From assembly GCA_051655155.1 (NCBI GenBank), contig JBOFZL010000005.1:1-49237 (forward strand): 49,237 nt of DNA. Direction: 5' to 3'. Shown here in pieces: positions 1 through 7,925 of this stretch (the first letter of the stretch is position 1; every line of letters begins with the position of its first letter). The notes under the pieces were generated by a model. That model was not told the DNA's origin, searched no databases, and saw only the letters and a program-made list of their open reading frames with translations. The translations under genes and the position numbers were made by a program. Source of the stretch: JBOFZL01 sp051655155 (lineage in GTDB: Bacteria; Bacillota; Clostridia; Peptostreptococcales; Filifactoraceae).

Positions 1-550
1 TTTTTGAATATCCAATTATTTTTTTACTAAAATAAATATTTAAAAATGATGTTACTATTATACAGGTTAATATCATAGCAGCTATTTTATAATTTAAAAT
101 AAACATAGCCATTATATTAAATATAAAAACAAAGGGCATATACATAATATTTTCCAAATTATTTACCAGAAACAAGCGATACTCTTTGATTCTATTCATA
201 ATTACATTGTGCATTGTTCCTGTATTAACTATATTAATTTCTTTAACAAATATTGTTTGAGTAATGATATTTATCAAATTATTTTCAGAATTAAATGATA
301 TATTAATAATTTTCTTTTTTAAAAACAATATTAAAATAGCATTTACTATTAGGATTATTACAAAAAATATCGCAACTATATGTATATTCTTCTCTTGATA
401 ATATGCACTATTCACCAAATACATAATACTAAGATTTGTTAAAACTTGTACCAACGCACAAATCATTAAATAAATAATAAAAAATATTTGATTGCTTATT
501 TTATATTCACTATATCTTTTTATAAATTCTATCTGCTCAATAAAACTCAT
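1..550 (-). CDS. ABC exporter, N-terminal membrane domain (partial)
   Basis: An open frame runs from an ATG at 550 off the left edge of the window (183 codons seen). A GGAG ribosome binding site lies 5-8 bases before the ATG. The protein begins MSFIEQIEF and has at least four hydrophobic membrane segments, at roughly residues 22-45, 58-78, 133-150 and 155-172, with a cytoplasmic loop between the second and third pairs. This is the layout of the transmembrane half of an ABC exporter (MsbA/lantibiotic or bacteriocin exporter type); the ATPase half would lie outside the window. The substrate cannot be told. Family assignment rests on topology and general likeness only. Confidence 0.6.
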   Translation of the reverse strand, partial: MSFIEQIEFIKRYSEYKISNQIFFIIYLMICALVQVLTNLSIMYLVNSAYYQEKNIHIVAIFFVIILIVNAILILFLKKKIINISFNSENNLINIITQTIFVKEINIVNTGTMHNVIMNRIKEYRLFLVNNLENIMYMPFVFIFNIMAMFILNYKIAAMILTCIIVTSFLNIYFSKKIIGYSK

Positions 551-931
551 TTAATCTCCTTTTATCCATAAAAAACTAAAGACCTTACATAACTTTATCA
601 TGTAATCATATATATATAATGTTTTTTATTATCAATTTTCATAAATTTAAAAATAAACCACTAGTAATAGCTGCATAAAATCCATCCTTTAACCCCTATC
701 TTTTTATTTAATCATCAATTAACCCAAACTTCAATCTTTTTTAACTTTTTTCTCATATTAATTTCTTTAAAGTTTCTATCATCAAACTCACATTCACTTC
801 ACTGCATAAAATTTATAAATCATTACCGTAAGACTTTTTTGTTATTATCTGTTTCGTAAATCACTATCATCCCCTTTTCGTTAATTTCCTAAGCAATTAT
901 CCTTATTCTTTTTTATGAGATTACTGGTAAA
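551..931. other. AT-rich gap without intact genes
   Basis: No open frame with a convincing start or ribosome binding site was found here. The region is very AT-rich and lies between the exporter start and clear gene debris, so decayed coding DNA is likely but not demonstrable. Confidence 0.5.
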
Positions 932-1099
932 TTAATCTAACAAAGAAATATAGTTTTTTACATCCATCTTATACCTTTGACTTTAAAAATTTTCTGCTTC
1001 TAATTCATTATAAAGATTTATATAATCCATATATTAATTCTCTAACCTTTCTTTACTTTTAATTTTGTATTCTTCTAATATTTCATCAAATGCACCTAC
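932..1099 (-). pseudogene. Fragment of a small mobile-element protein
   Basis: One minus-strand frame reads as protein for about 55 codons but carries two in-frame TAA codons (after ...KERLEN and after ...EAENF) and has no start. Stretches such as FDEILEEYKIKSKERLEN and YMDYINLYNELEAENF look like real helical protein of the kind carried on conjugative elements. I do not recognise the family. It is one of several broken genes in the first 2.5 kb. Confidence 0.35.
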
Positions 1100-1251
1100 T
1101 TCCTACGTATTCATATATCCATACTTATTATTTACCTTCTTACTCTCGAAACAATAATTACAACTTTAAATTTATAATCAAAAAAATAATACTATTTTTA
1201 TTTTCCTTCTTAAAAGAAATCATCCCCAAATTTTGATATTTTCTTAATAAT

Positions 1252-1298
1252 AAAAACCACCTAAAGATAAAATCTCTTTTATCAAATAGATGGTTTTT
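1252..1298 (-). terminator. Terminator after the serine recombinase relic
   Basis: The arms aaaaaccaccta and tagatggttttt (one G-U) enclose a second inner hairpin (gataaaa/ttttatc). On the minus strand the structure ends in a run of T, as in an intrinsic terminator. It lies 33 bases past the recombinase stop codon. Confidence 0.6.
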
Positions 1299-1330
1299 GA
1301 TTTGGTGAAGCCAAAGGTGAAGCAGTCGCA

Positions 1331-2201
1331 CTAGACAAATTCTCCTTTAACAAAATGGTTGTAGTCACCGTCCAGCAACTCAAACGGTACTTCTCTGTTA
1401 TCATCTGAGAACCACGATGTAATCACTATTTTATCGTTGTATATATGGATTTTATCAACAAAATATTCAAGAATCATATCCCTAGTTTCTGGATCATCAA
1501 AGTCTGCATGCACATACTTATCAAAATATGCTTTAATCGAATACTCATCTTCATACAGTGATTGTCTCACGTTTTCTGCCTCTATAGCTTCTGTTAGTGC
1601 ATTTTTCTGCTCTTGAAGTTCTACCATACGTTGTTGGGTTGCTTCGTTAATTACACCCATTTCAATAGCCTTAACGAAATTAGCCAATCCTTTTTCAACC
1701 TCTTTACGCTGCGCCTCAAGCCCCTCAAGATACTTTGTGTCTTTATAATGGGTTTTATAATGCGCTGCTGCATCTACTGCAATAGATGCAATATTTTCTG
1801 AATCATCAAGCAATCCTTTTAAGATTACCTTTACGACGTCTTCTAGCCATTCTTTGCGTAAAGGCTTCTTATTTCATTGCTTACGTCGCTGTTCTTTGCA
1901 GTAATAGTAATAATGATTATTGCCTGTCCTTCCCGTGCCTGACGCTCCTTGCATGGAGTTTCCTCACTCACCACAAAACAATTTTCCGGTCAACCAATAT
2001 CTAGGAGCATCTACTGGCTTGCCCTCTTTTCTTTGGGAGCTGTTGCGCTTATTCTTCTCAAGTATCTTCTGTTCTTTTTCAAATATCATCTGGACAAATG
2101 GAGCGGCATTCCCATCTATCACGTACTTCTTATTCTCATCTACGCCATAGTCGAATACCTTGTTTCCGTTATATAAAGTACGCTGTGTGTTGCAATGCAT
2201 T
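1331..2201 (-). pseudogene. Large serine recombinase, decayed
   Basis: Two pieces of a large serine recombinase remain. The upstream piece (1964-2200) reads QRTLYNGNKVFDYGVDE and then jumps within one helix to ...KILEKNKRNSS and RYWLTGKLFCGE, so roughly 100 residues of the recombinase domain are deleted. The zinc-ribbon motif continues after an in-frame TGA replacing the second Cys codon, and another stop follows. The downstream piece (1331-1813) holds the C-terminal coiled coil (LEGLEAQRKEVEKGLANF) and the beta-rich tail ending FVKGEFV. The catalytic resolvase domain is missing entirely. It is a dead relic of an older integrative element. Confidence 0.85.
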
Positions 2202-2227
2202 CCTCATTGGATATTAGTAGCGTTTGA

Positions 2228-2416
2228 CTAGAACAAGTCGTTAGCGTATCGACCACTGTCCAACTCAAATTTTCCTTCTTTTACATTCATCTTGATTCCT
2301 GAAGCTATCACGAATTGGTTTCATGAAAACAAAATTGCCTGATTATCTTTCACATCCAAAACCATTGTGCTATCCCCTAATGATGTTTTTATTGTATCAC
2401 CTTTTTCTAATCGCAT
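2228..2416 (-). pseudogene. LPD28-like small protein with one nonsense codon
   Basis: The frame starts MRLEKGDTIKTSLGDS after a good site (gaagga), reads to ...NQAILFS, meets TGA at codon 32, and continues in the same frame as NQFVIASGIKMNVKEG and FELDSGRYANDLF to a TAG. The pattern 'KFELDSGRYxND' is common in small proteins of Firmicute conjugative elements (LPD28-like). Apart from the one stop the gene looks complete (62 codons). It fits the mobile-element debris on its downstream side. Confidence 0.6.
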
Positions 2417-2445
2417 TGTTTTCCTTCTCGAATTATAATATTAAA

Positions 2446-2467
2446 ACCCATCCAAAAATGGATGGGT
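2446..2467 (-). terminator. Intrinsic terminator
   Basis: A 7-bp stem (cccatcc/ggatggg) with a short A-rich loop is followed on the minus strand by TTTTAAT. It would end transcripts coming from the 2,543-2,749 open frame. Confidence 0.55.
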
Positions 2468-2542
2468 CTAGTATCTTGTATATTATCAAATTTTCTCATC
2501 AAAAAATTTATTATGTTCTTATATATCTTCAAACTCATCGGA

Positions 2543-2749
2543 CTACATATTGACTTTATCATCAAAAAAATTTAACTCATAATCATAAAAAGCGGTGTAT
2601 TCACAGATATAGGAATCTTCCTCGTCAAATATTCTGATCCAAACAGAAATGTAATCCATTGGCGGTTCATGAGAGTAACTTCTACTGATTGAAATACCTT
2701 CATCTTTAAATATATAATTATTTATTACTACTTCGATCTTATTATGCAT
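2543..2749 (-). CDS. Hypothetical protein, possibly 5'-truncated
   Basis: The frame from ATG 2749 encodes 68 residues rich in acidic and aromatic amino acids (YISVWIRIFDEEDSYIC). The same frame stays open and protein-like upstream to about 2874 (WTATIDAKKFSAFISD, LKNWWNENEDSFIEE) but has no good start codon or ribosome binding site before a TGA. This suggests that the 5' end was cut off, perhaps by the right end of the prophage. I do not recognise the family. It has its own terminator at 2446-2467. It could also be a right-end cargo gene of the phage. Confidence 0.45.
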   Translation of the reverse strand: MHNKIEVVINNYIFKDEGISISRSYSHEPPMDYISVWIRIFDEEDSYICEYTAFYDYELNFFDDKVNM

Positions 2750-2917
2750 TTCTTCAATAAATGAATCTTCATTTTCATTCCACCAATTTTTTAAAAAAGT
2801 GTTAAGTTTTTCTTGCGTTATATTAATTAAATTGCTGTCTGAAATGAAAGCGCTAAATTTCTTAGCATCAATTGTAGCTGTCCACGATATTTTTCAAAAA
2901 AAATCGTGATAAATTGC

Positions 2918-2967
2918 AAAAAAGGCGAATTAAACTCTTTTTAAATACAGTTTAACCGCCTTTTTTT
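2918..2967 (-). terminator. Terminator at the end of the tail-lysis operon
   Basis: Arms ggcgaattaaact and agtttaaccgcc flank a 12-base loop, with A-runs on one side and T-runs on the other, so it can work on both strands. It starts at the stop codon of the holin gene and probably ends the prophage late transcript. Confidence 0.75.
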
Positions 2968-3343
2968 AGTTTTCTTCATTAACACTTTTTAATATTTTAG
3001 TTAGTTTATTTAAACAATCTTTATAGTAGAAAAAAACTTGTGACGAATAAACGCCTATAATTGTTAATGCATTTACGTCTTCAGTTGTTTCTTGCGGTAA
3101 ATTTATTCCTGCATAGTTATAATAAACTGGGATAACAGTAATCACTGTCGTGAGTGTTAAAGTTACATATATTATGCTAAGCACCTTTATAAAACTATTT
3201 TTCAATTTTGATTTATTGAATTTTAGTTTTTGCTTTCCTATAGAATAATATAGACCTGCAACAGTATTTGCTGACCAAGCCATTAAAAAAAGTAATGATC
3301 CGATAACAGATAATAGAAGATTATTAATAACTATAGCTCTCAT
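2966..3343 (-). CDS. Holin
   Basis: The 125-residue protein has three hydrophobic segments: about residues 8-30, 52-75 and 90-106. A basic loop (KQKLKFNKSKLKN) lies after the first and a lysine-rich tail ends the protein. It overlaps the end of the endolysin gene by 20 bases and is the last gene before a strong terminator. Small size, multiple membrane passes and the pairing with an endolysin support a holin that forms the lysis pore in the cell membrane. The holin family is not recognised, so the call rests on context. Confidence 0.7.
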   Translation of the reverse strand: MRAIVINNLLLSVIGSLLFLMAWSANTVAGLYYSIGKQKLKFNKSKLKNSFIKVLSIIYVTLTLTTVITVIPVYYNYAGINLPQETTEDVNALTIIGVYSSQVFFYYKDCLNKLTKILKSVNEEN

Positions 3344-4160
3344 GTTCCCCCTCGATGGTATTTATAAACACTTTTTCGTTATCATAAGACACTTTTACTG
3401 ACTTAGACTTATTAAGATCAGCAATCTTCGCATATAACCTATCATTCATTTTTAAGCAGTTGATGTCTATTTTTTCTTGGTTTAAGATAACCTCTGGATA
3501 TATTTCTTTAAAAGAAATACATGGATTAGTTCCATCAAAAGTTACCGCTAACTCATCTGTTTGATTTAATCCAGCAACCTCAACAAAATTCTTTCCATTT
3601 TTTTCGATAACATTTAAATCATAACTTTTCCCGTTTATAATCATTTTTTTTTGAATAATCATCTCATCATCCTCCACTTTCTCCTTTTCTAAATGAATAG
3701 AGTTCTTCCATGTTTTTATAAAATTTTCAGGGGTATTGAAGTTTTTAATCAGCCAACCCGTCGATTCGTCCGGCATATATTTCCTCATTTGAATATGCGG
3801 TTTGTCGGCAAATCCTTTCCAATCCCCTCCCCAACTTAGTTCTAAATTCGTTCCAGCAAATAGCTGTGTCGCTAACCTTCCTACTTTGTCAAAAAAAACG
3901 TCTGTGTTATCATATTCTTTTCCTTTTATGTTTCTACAAAAGTCAAACGCCACTCCCCAACAATGTGCGGAGTATGGATATTTCACATTTGTTACTATCT
4001 TTCCTGGTAAGCTTCTGCCCTTTGCGTAAAGAGCATCCTGCTCTTCTTTGCTTCTAAGCGTTTCTGTTATTTTGATTGGAAGATTTTGTTTTTTACACTC
4101 ACTTAATAATTTATCTATAGCTATTTGCAAGTCTTTGTTTAGCAATTTTATATCTCGCAT
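3324..4160 (-). CDS. Endolysin, M15 family peptidase (L-Ala-D-Glu type)
   Basis: The start is taken at ATG 4160 because AAGGAGG precedes it by 5 bases; an upstream TTG is less likely. The protein has 278 residues. Residues 1-135 form an M15C/VanY-type zinc peptidase: SAHCWGVAFDF gives His66 and Asp73 (the HxxGxAxD motif) and DKPHIQ gives His122 as third ligand. Enzymes of this type cut the peptide stems of peptidoglycan. Residues 165-278 hold a repeated beta-rich module (IINGKSYDLNVIEKNG), probably for wall binding. It is paired with the holin and would release particles from the cell. Confidence 0.85.
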   Translation of the reverse strand: MRDIKLLNKDLQIAIDKLLSECKKQNLPIKITETLRSKEEQDALYAKGRSLPGKIVTNVKYPYSAHCWGVAFDFCRNIKGKEYDNTDVFFDKVGRLATQLFAGTNLELSWGGDWKGFADKPHIQMRKYMPDESTGWLIKNFNTPENFIKTWKNSIHLEKEKVEDDEMIIQKKMIINGKSYDLNVIEKNGKNFVEVAGLNQTDELAVTFDGTNPCISFKEIYPEVILNQEKIDINCLKMNDRLYAKIADLNKSKSVKVSYDNEKVFINTIEGEHESYSY

Positions 4161-4206
4161 CTTTTCCTCCTTTTTTTTCAATTAAAAAAGAAGCTATAGA
4201 TTTTCT

Positions 4207-4422
4207 CTAAAGCTTCTTTTTCGAAGGAATGTACTCTAATAAATCCTGCACATCACAGTTTAAGACTTCGCATATTTTATTAACATGATTCAGATTAATT
4301 CTATCAACTAATTCGTGATATAATTCATTAATCGTCGCAGCTCTAATCCCTGTTTTTTGTGAGAGTTCCTTTTGAGTCATCCTCCGTTCGCCTAATAATT
4401 TCGATAATTTAATTCTTACCAT
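4207..4422 (-). CDS. Cro/C1-type helix-turn-helix regulator
   Basis: The 71-residue protein is a single XRE domain: RMTQKELSQKTGIRAATINE is the helix-turn-helix and the C-terminal part (INKICEVLNCDVQDLLEY-like) closes the fold. Such short proteins (YozG type) are common in Gram-positive phages. It lies between the methylase and lysis genes, so it may tune lysis timing or methylase expression. The target is unknown. Confidence 0.8.
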   Translation of the reverse strand: MVRIKLSKLLGERRMTQKELSQKTGIRAATINELYHELVDRINLNHVNKICEVLNCDVQDLLEYIPSKKKL

Positions 4423-4523
4423 GCGATCACTTTCACTCTAAGAGTAACACATAGTGGTTAATGCCATTAACTTAAATTACGCATTTAGTAATTTTGTTAC
4501 GTTTTTAGTAATTTTCTTGAATT
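4423..4523. promoter_or_regulatory. Short repeat between methylase and HTH genes
   Basis: The 100-base gap contains two near copies of a 'acg(c/t)(a/t)tttagtaattttgtt/ctt' segment (around 4480-4492 and 4499-4516). They could be operators for the neighbouring HTH protein. Only the repeats are seen; the role is a guess. Confidence 0.3.
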
Positions 4524-5276
4524 TTAATAGTTCGTTATTATAAGTTCCTTGTAATCTTTACTGTTACTGCCGGCACTCAACTGATTTTTCCTTATAACTT
4601 CCTCAATCTTAAACTCTTGATATAAATCTCTAATCTTTTGATCATCGTTATAAGATAAAATAAATTTTCCTTTTATCGGTTTTAATACATCTCTTAATCT
4701 TTCATGATCTGCTTCAGCAAATTTATCGTTGTAGTAATGTTCTGTTTTATAGTATGGTGGGTCACAGTAGAACAAAGCTCCTGCCCGATCATATGTGCGA
4801 ATTAGTTTCTCAAAGTCTTTATTTTCTATAACTGTATTCTTCAGCCTGGATTGAATTAGATCGAATCTTTCCAAAGTATTAATCACACTTTTATTTTTAG
4901 TAGCGAAGCTTTTTTTAGTATTGCCAAATGATATTTTTATTAAATAAAAATATCGTGCTGCTCGTTGAATGTCTGTAAAACCTGAACATTTTATCTGATT
5001 TTTAAAGTCCATAAAAATTTCTCTTGCAGATGGAAGCAAGAGAAGTTCTCGACTAAGCTCATCTTTATGATATTTTATGCATCTATAAAGATTTATCAAT
5101 TCTTTGTCATAGTCATTAAATACCTCCACTTCTCCAGATTTTTCTTCTTTATGAAAATACACCCATCCTGCTCCTCCAAAAACTTCAATATATCTTGTTC
5201 TTTCCTTTGGAAATTTTTCAACAATAACTTCTCTCAAAGCTCTCTTGCCCCCAACCCAACCAATAAAACTATTCAT
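4524..5276 (-). CDS. DNA adenine methyltransferase, D12 (Dam) class
   Basis: The 250-residue protein shows all landmarks of a Dam-type N6-adenine methylase. FIGWVGGKRAL at the start and EVFGGAG (31-37) make the AdoMet pocket, VFNDYD (52-57) follows, and the catalytic DPPY is at 172-175. The C-terminal segment (GSNSKDYKELIITNY) is also typical. No restriction gene is next to it, so it is an orphan methylase that probably protects the element's DNA or changes host gene control. Its place near the right end recalls the mom modification gene of phage Mu, although the enzyme is unrelated. GATC as target is likely from the family but not proven. Confidence 0.9.
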   Translation of the reverse strand: MNSFIGWVGGKRALREVIVEKFPKERTRYIEVFGGAGWVYFHKEEKSGEVEVFNDYDKELINLYRCIKYHKDELSRELLLLPSAREIFMDFKNQIKCSGFTDIQRAARYFYLIKISFGNTKKSFATKNKSVINTLERFDLIQSRLKNTVIENKDFEKLIRTYDRAGALFYCDPPYYKTEHYYNDKFAEADHERLRDVLKPIKGKFILSYNDDQKIRDLYQEFKIEEVIRKNQLSAGSNSKDYKELIITNY

Positions 5277-5333
5277 ATTATTTATAAACTCCTTTTCATT
5301 TTTTTGAGGGTACGCAAAGGAATTTTATCGAAT

Positions 5334-5489
5334 TTAATAGTTATATTTTTCTAATCGATCGGCTATCATTGTGTCAACCTCATCCTGTCTTAATTTATTT
5401 GCTTTCACAAGTTTGTTTAGCGTTTCAATTCTAACGCAATTTAACATATATTGCTCATGCCAATAATCATATCTAGTACTATTTCCCAT
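5334..5489 (-). CDS. Small XkdX-like protein (51 aa)
   Basis: This gene begins at ATG 5489, the A of which is also the last base of the preceding stop codon (TAATG). GGAGG lies upstream. The protein (MGNSTRYDYWHEQYMLN..., VKANKLRQDEVDTMI) has 51 residues. Its 'VKxxKLrqDEvdxMi' part resembles the XkdX family of tiny proteins found after tail fibre genes in PBSX-like phages. The function of that family is unknown. Tight translational coupling puts it in the tail fibre operon. Confidence 0.65.
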   Translation of the reverse strand: MGNSTRYDYWHEQYMLNCVRIETLNKLVKANKLRQDEVDTMIADRLEKYNY

Positions 5490-5818
5490 TATATAATACC
5501 TCCTATTTGCAAATCAGCAATTAAGTCGTTAATAGTATTCATTATCTGTTTATTAGTGATTTCTAGTGGCACTACCACTTGTGGCTCTGGAGCTGGCTTA
5601 TGTCTTGGATCAACTTCATAAAATTTACCTTCAAAATAAATCCACCCTTCTTTAGGCTGAAGTTTTAACTCTGTTATATCAATATTCTTAATATGTGAAG
5701 CTTTCTTTAAAAATTCTTCTGGGAGAGGTAAGCCCACATCTTCCCCTCCTACCAAACTAACAATTCCCATCTCATTGTCAACTTGATTATAAGTTATCTG
5801 TGCATATGTTTTTTCCAT
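5489..5818 (-). CDS. Tail fibre-associated protein (possible fibre chaperone)
   Basis: The start is set at ATG 5818, which follows AAGGAG by 9 bases; the longer frame from 5839 would start inside the fibre gene. The 109-residue product (MEKTYAQITYNQVDNEMGIV) has a beta-rich N-terminal half, a proline-rich middle (KPAPEPQVVVP) and a helical C terminus. It sits directly after the fibre gene, the usual place of a tail fibre assembly protein. No family is clearly recognised. Confidence 0.55.
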   Translation of the reverse strand: MEKTYAQITYNQVDNEMGIVSLVGGEDVGLPLPEEFLKKASHIKNIDITELKLQPKEGWIYFEGKFYEVDPRHKPAPEPQVVVPLEITNKQIMNTINDLIADLQIGGII

Positions 5819-5832
5819 ATATAAAATCTCCT

Positions 5833-6942
5833 TTACCATTCAATTATCACTATTCCCTGACCGCCTTCTCCGCCAGGAGTTCCTTTACCCACAATCCAAT
5901 TTGAGTTGTTCGAAGCGTTAAAAGTACCTCCACTTCCGCCGCCGCCTCCAGCGCCAAAACCACCTGACTCACCATAACTTCCAGCACCAGACAATGTCGC
6001 AGAGCCACCATTTCCACCTTTATGAAAAATAGAGCCACCGCCACCACCGCCTCCGCCTCCGCAAGAAATTTCTAAATGATCAGGCATAACAGATTGACCT
6101 CCCAAACTGGAATTAGCAGTCATCCACCCTGCGCTTCCAGACAATCTATGTTCATTATATTCACCATTGCTAGCATTTATAAAATTGAGGTAAGTGTTAT
6201 TACCTCCACCTCCACCAGTGGATCCTCGTCTTGCATTGGCATCACTCCAACCTCTATAAATACCGCCACCGCCTCCTCCTCCTCCAGCACCAGGAACACT
6301 AGAAAAATTATGATGACAATACGATGTGTGTCCGCCATTGCCACCTCTGCTTCTTTCACTTATACGAGAGGGAGGCGTTGCATCTCCACCAGGATTTCCT
6401 TTTAGCAGATTAATACCTAATTCTGGTATAACTGTATTTCCATACCCAGTAGTAATATTAATGATTTGACCTTCATTTACCTTGAAAGGATGTGACAGTA
6501 TATACTGTCCAGCGCTTCCGCCACCACCGCCACCACCACCATAATCAAGACTGTCAACACTAATCGCATCAGATCCGTTGCCACCTCTTCCTCCTGCCGC
6601 ACAAGCAGTAACTCTTATACTAAATACTCCAGAAGGAACAGCCCATGCAGCATTATGATTAAAAAAGGCTTTTCTATTTCTTTGAGGTATGAAGTAGTTT
6701 AGAGAAGCTGTCGGATGATCATTCACACGTTTAATTATAATTTGTTCAGTATTTTCTTTTATGACCTGATCTAGTGATTTGTTTGGATTAATATTAATTT
6801 TTTCATTTAATTTAATTAAAAAGTAATCTTTTATGGATTGTGATTCATTCCCTATTAATTGGTTTAAAGGTTTTGAATCTGTGTTTAATCTCGGGTTTAT
6901 TGCTTCTTTAATAACTTTATATATATCACTTCTAAATAACAT
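5833..6942 (-). CDS. Glycine-rich tail fibre / adhesin
   Basis: The start is ATG 6942 after AAAGGAGG; it overlaps the previous stop as TAATG. The 369-residue protein has a helical N-terminal part of about 100 residues (baseplate attachment). It is followed by a Gly_rich_2-type domain beginning at WAVPSGVFSIRVTACAAGG, with many glycine runs (up to eight in a row) and short variable loops between them. Glycine-rich adhesins of this type bind the host surface; the variable loops decide receptor choice. It is therefore the likely receptor-binding protein of the tail. The final segment GGQGIVIIEW is the typical end of the domain. Confidence 0.8.
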   Translation of the reverse strand: MLFRSDIYKVIKEAINPRLNTDSKPLNQLIGNESQSIKDYFLIKLNEKININPNKSLDQVIKENTEQIIIKRVNDHPTASLNYFIPQRNRKAFFNHNAAWAVPSGVFSIRVTACAAGGRGGNGSDAISVDSLDYGGGGGGGGSAGQYILSHPFKVNEGQIINITTGYGNTVIPELGINLLKGNPGGDATPPSRISERSRGGNGGHTSYCHHNFSSVPGAGGGGGGGGIYRGWSDANARRGSTGGGGGNNTYLNFINASNGEYNEHRLSGSAGWMTANSSLGGQSVMPDHLEISCGGGGGGGGGSIFHKGGNGGSATLSGAGSYGESGGFGAGGGGGSGGTFNASNNSNWIVGKGTPGGEGGQGIVIIEW

Positions 6943-7337
6943 TATCTTATTACCTCCTTTTTCCAAACGTCTCCTACTTTATATTCTTTCAACCGAATTA
7001 CACCCTGTATGCTTCCATCTACCTTAAAAATAGTTTCCTCTGTGATGTACTCCCCGTTTTTATTTTCTGGATACTCTTTTCTCTCAGCTTTCTTAATCCC
7101 ATTAACTGTAAGCGTTGTAATATACATATTTTCTGACGTTTTTGTCTCTTCGTATATGGCTCCAGGCATATTAGCCCAATCTTCAAAATCAAATTTATTT
7201 GCAACAACTTTAATATTATTTTCAATATTAGATAGTTCTGTTTCTAGCTTATCCCAATTTTCTTCTCCAACTGTAATATCTGGAGGTGAATCTCGTAGCT
7301 CTTTTATTTTAAATTTATACTTTTCTGTTATTCTCAT
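6942..7337 (-). CDS. Tail protein upstream of the fibre gene
   Basis: The 131-residue protein starts MRITEKYKFKIKELRDSPPD and contains a coiled part (NWDKLETELSNIENNIK) and a beta-rich C-terminal half. It lies between the DUF2313 baseplate gene and the fibre gene and is joined to the latter by a 1-base overlap. It may link the fibre to the baseplate. No family is recognised. Confidence 0.6.
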   Translation of the reverse strand: MRITEKYKFKIKELRDSPPDITVGEENWDKLETELSNIENNIKVVANKFDFEDWANMPGAIYEETKTSENMYITTLTVNGIKKAERKEYPENKNGEYITEETIFKVDGSIQGVIRLKEYKVGDVWKKEVIR

Positions 7338-7340
7338 TTT

Positions 7341-7925
7341 TTAGACCTCTTTCGGTATAAAATCATTAATTTCTTGCCAGTCTGTAAATTTGGTCAACAT
7401 GGCTTGCCAGTCTGTAAATCCATCATTAATATCCTTCCATGTAGCAAACCATTTGCTTACTTTATATTTCAAATGTGCTGGTATCTTTGGTTTTAACAAT
7501 CTTTCAACATCAGAAAAATTATAGTCTTTATCTAATGCTGGACTTAGCACCTTTATGTCTATAAAGCCGTAGCCTCTATAAGGATTTTCTGATTCATCGG
7601 CTCCAAAGAACGTTACTAAAACTTTCCCACCAGTAATAGCTTCTACTATATTTTTAATTGTTTTTGAGCTAAATTTTTCTGAAGATGCAGCTAAAGCTAA
7701 TAAAAAACTTCTTCTTTGCTCTAAGTTGCCTTTTGGTTCGATTTTAAGTGCCTTTTCAAAGGCTGATATTCCAGTTTCATCAGCTGTTAAGAAATAATTA
7801 TTATCTACCATTAACCCTATTTCATGTGCCTGTAAAGCCGTTTCAATATCTTCTAAGTCATGAATAGCTCTAAATTCTCTATAACCTTGTAATTGTGGTG
7901 GTAAGTGCCTAATTGACTTATCCAT
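7341..7925 (-). CDS. DUF2313 baseplate protein (XkdU / Mu gp48-like)
   Basis: Start ATG 7925 follows a GGTGG site and overlaps the baseplate J gene by 8 bases. The 194-residue protein fits the DUF2313 family (YmfQ, Mu gp48), which completes the baseplate wedge next to gp47/XkdT. LPPQLQGYREFRAIHDLEDIE is the typical N-terminal helical part. Near the C terminus the motif FTDWQ occurs twice, separated by seven residues (FTDWQAMLTKFTDWQEIND); the DNA repeat is about 17 bases long (see findings). Confidence 0.8.
   Translation of the reverse strand: MDKSIRHLPPQLQGYREFRAIHDLEDIETALQAHEIGLMVDNNYFLTADETGISAFEKALKIEPKGNLEQRRSFLLALAASSEKFSSKTIKNIVEAITGGKVLVTFFGADESENPYRGYGFIDIKVLSPALDKDYNFSDVERLLKPKIPAHLKYKVSKWFATWKDINDGFTDWQAMLTKFTDWQEINDFIPKEV

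Noticed and set aside
1613..2176. Several plus-strand frames with hydrophobic runs
   Set aside because: They are antisense to the serine recombinase relic and have no start signals.
2850..2925. Exact right end of the phage (TG start with 5-bp duplication)
   Set aside because: Several TG positions were tested, with preceding bases aatcg, taaat, gtagc and tcaat. None had the same five bases after a CA near 27.5-27.72 kb, so no end is claimed.
6076..6405. Plus-strand Ser/Thr-rich frame
   Set aside because: It is the reverse-strand shadow of the glycine-rich fibre gene, with no ribosome binding site.
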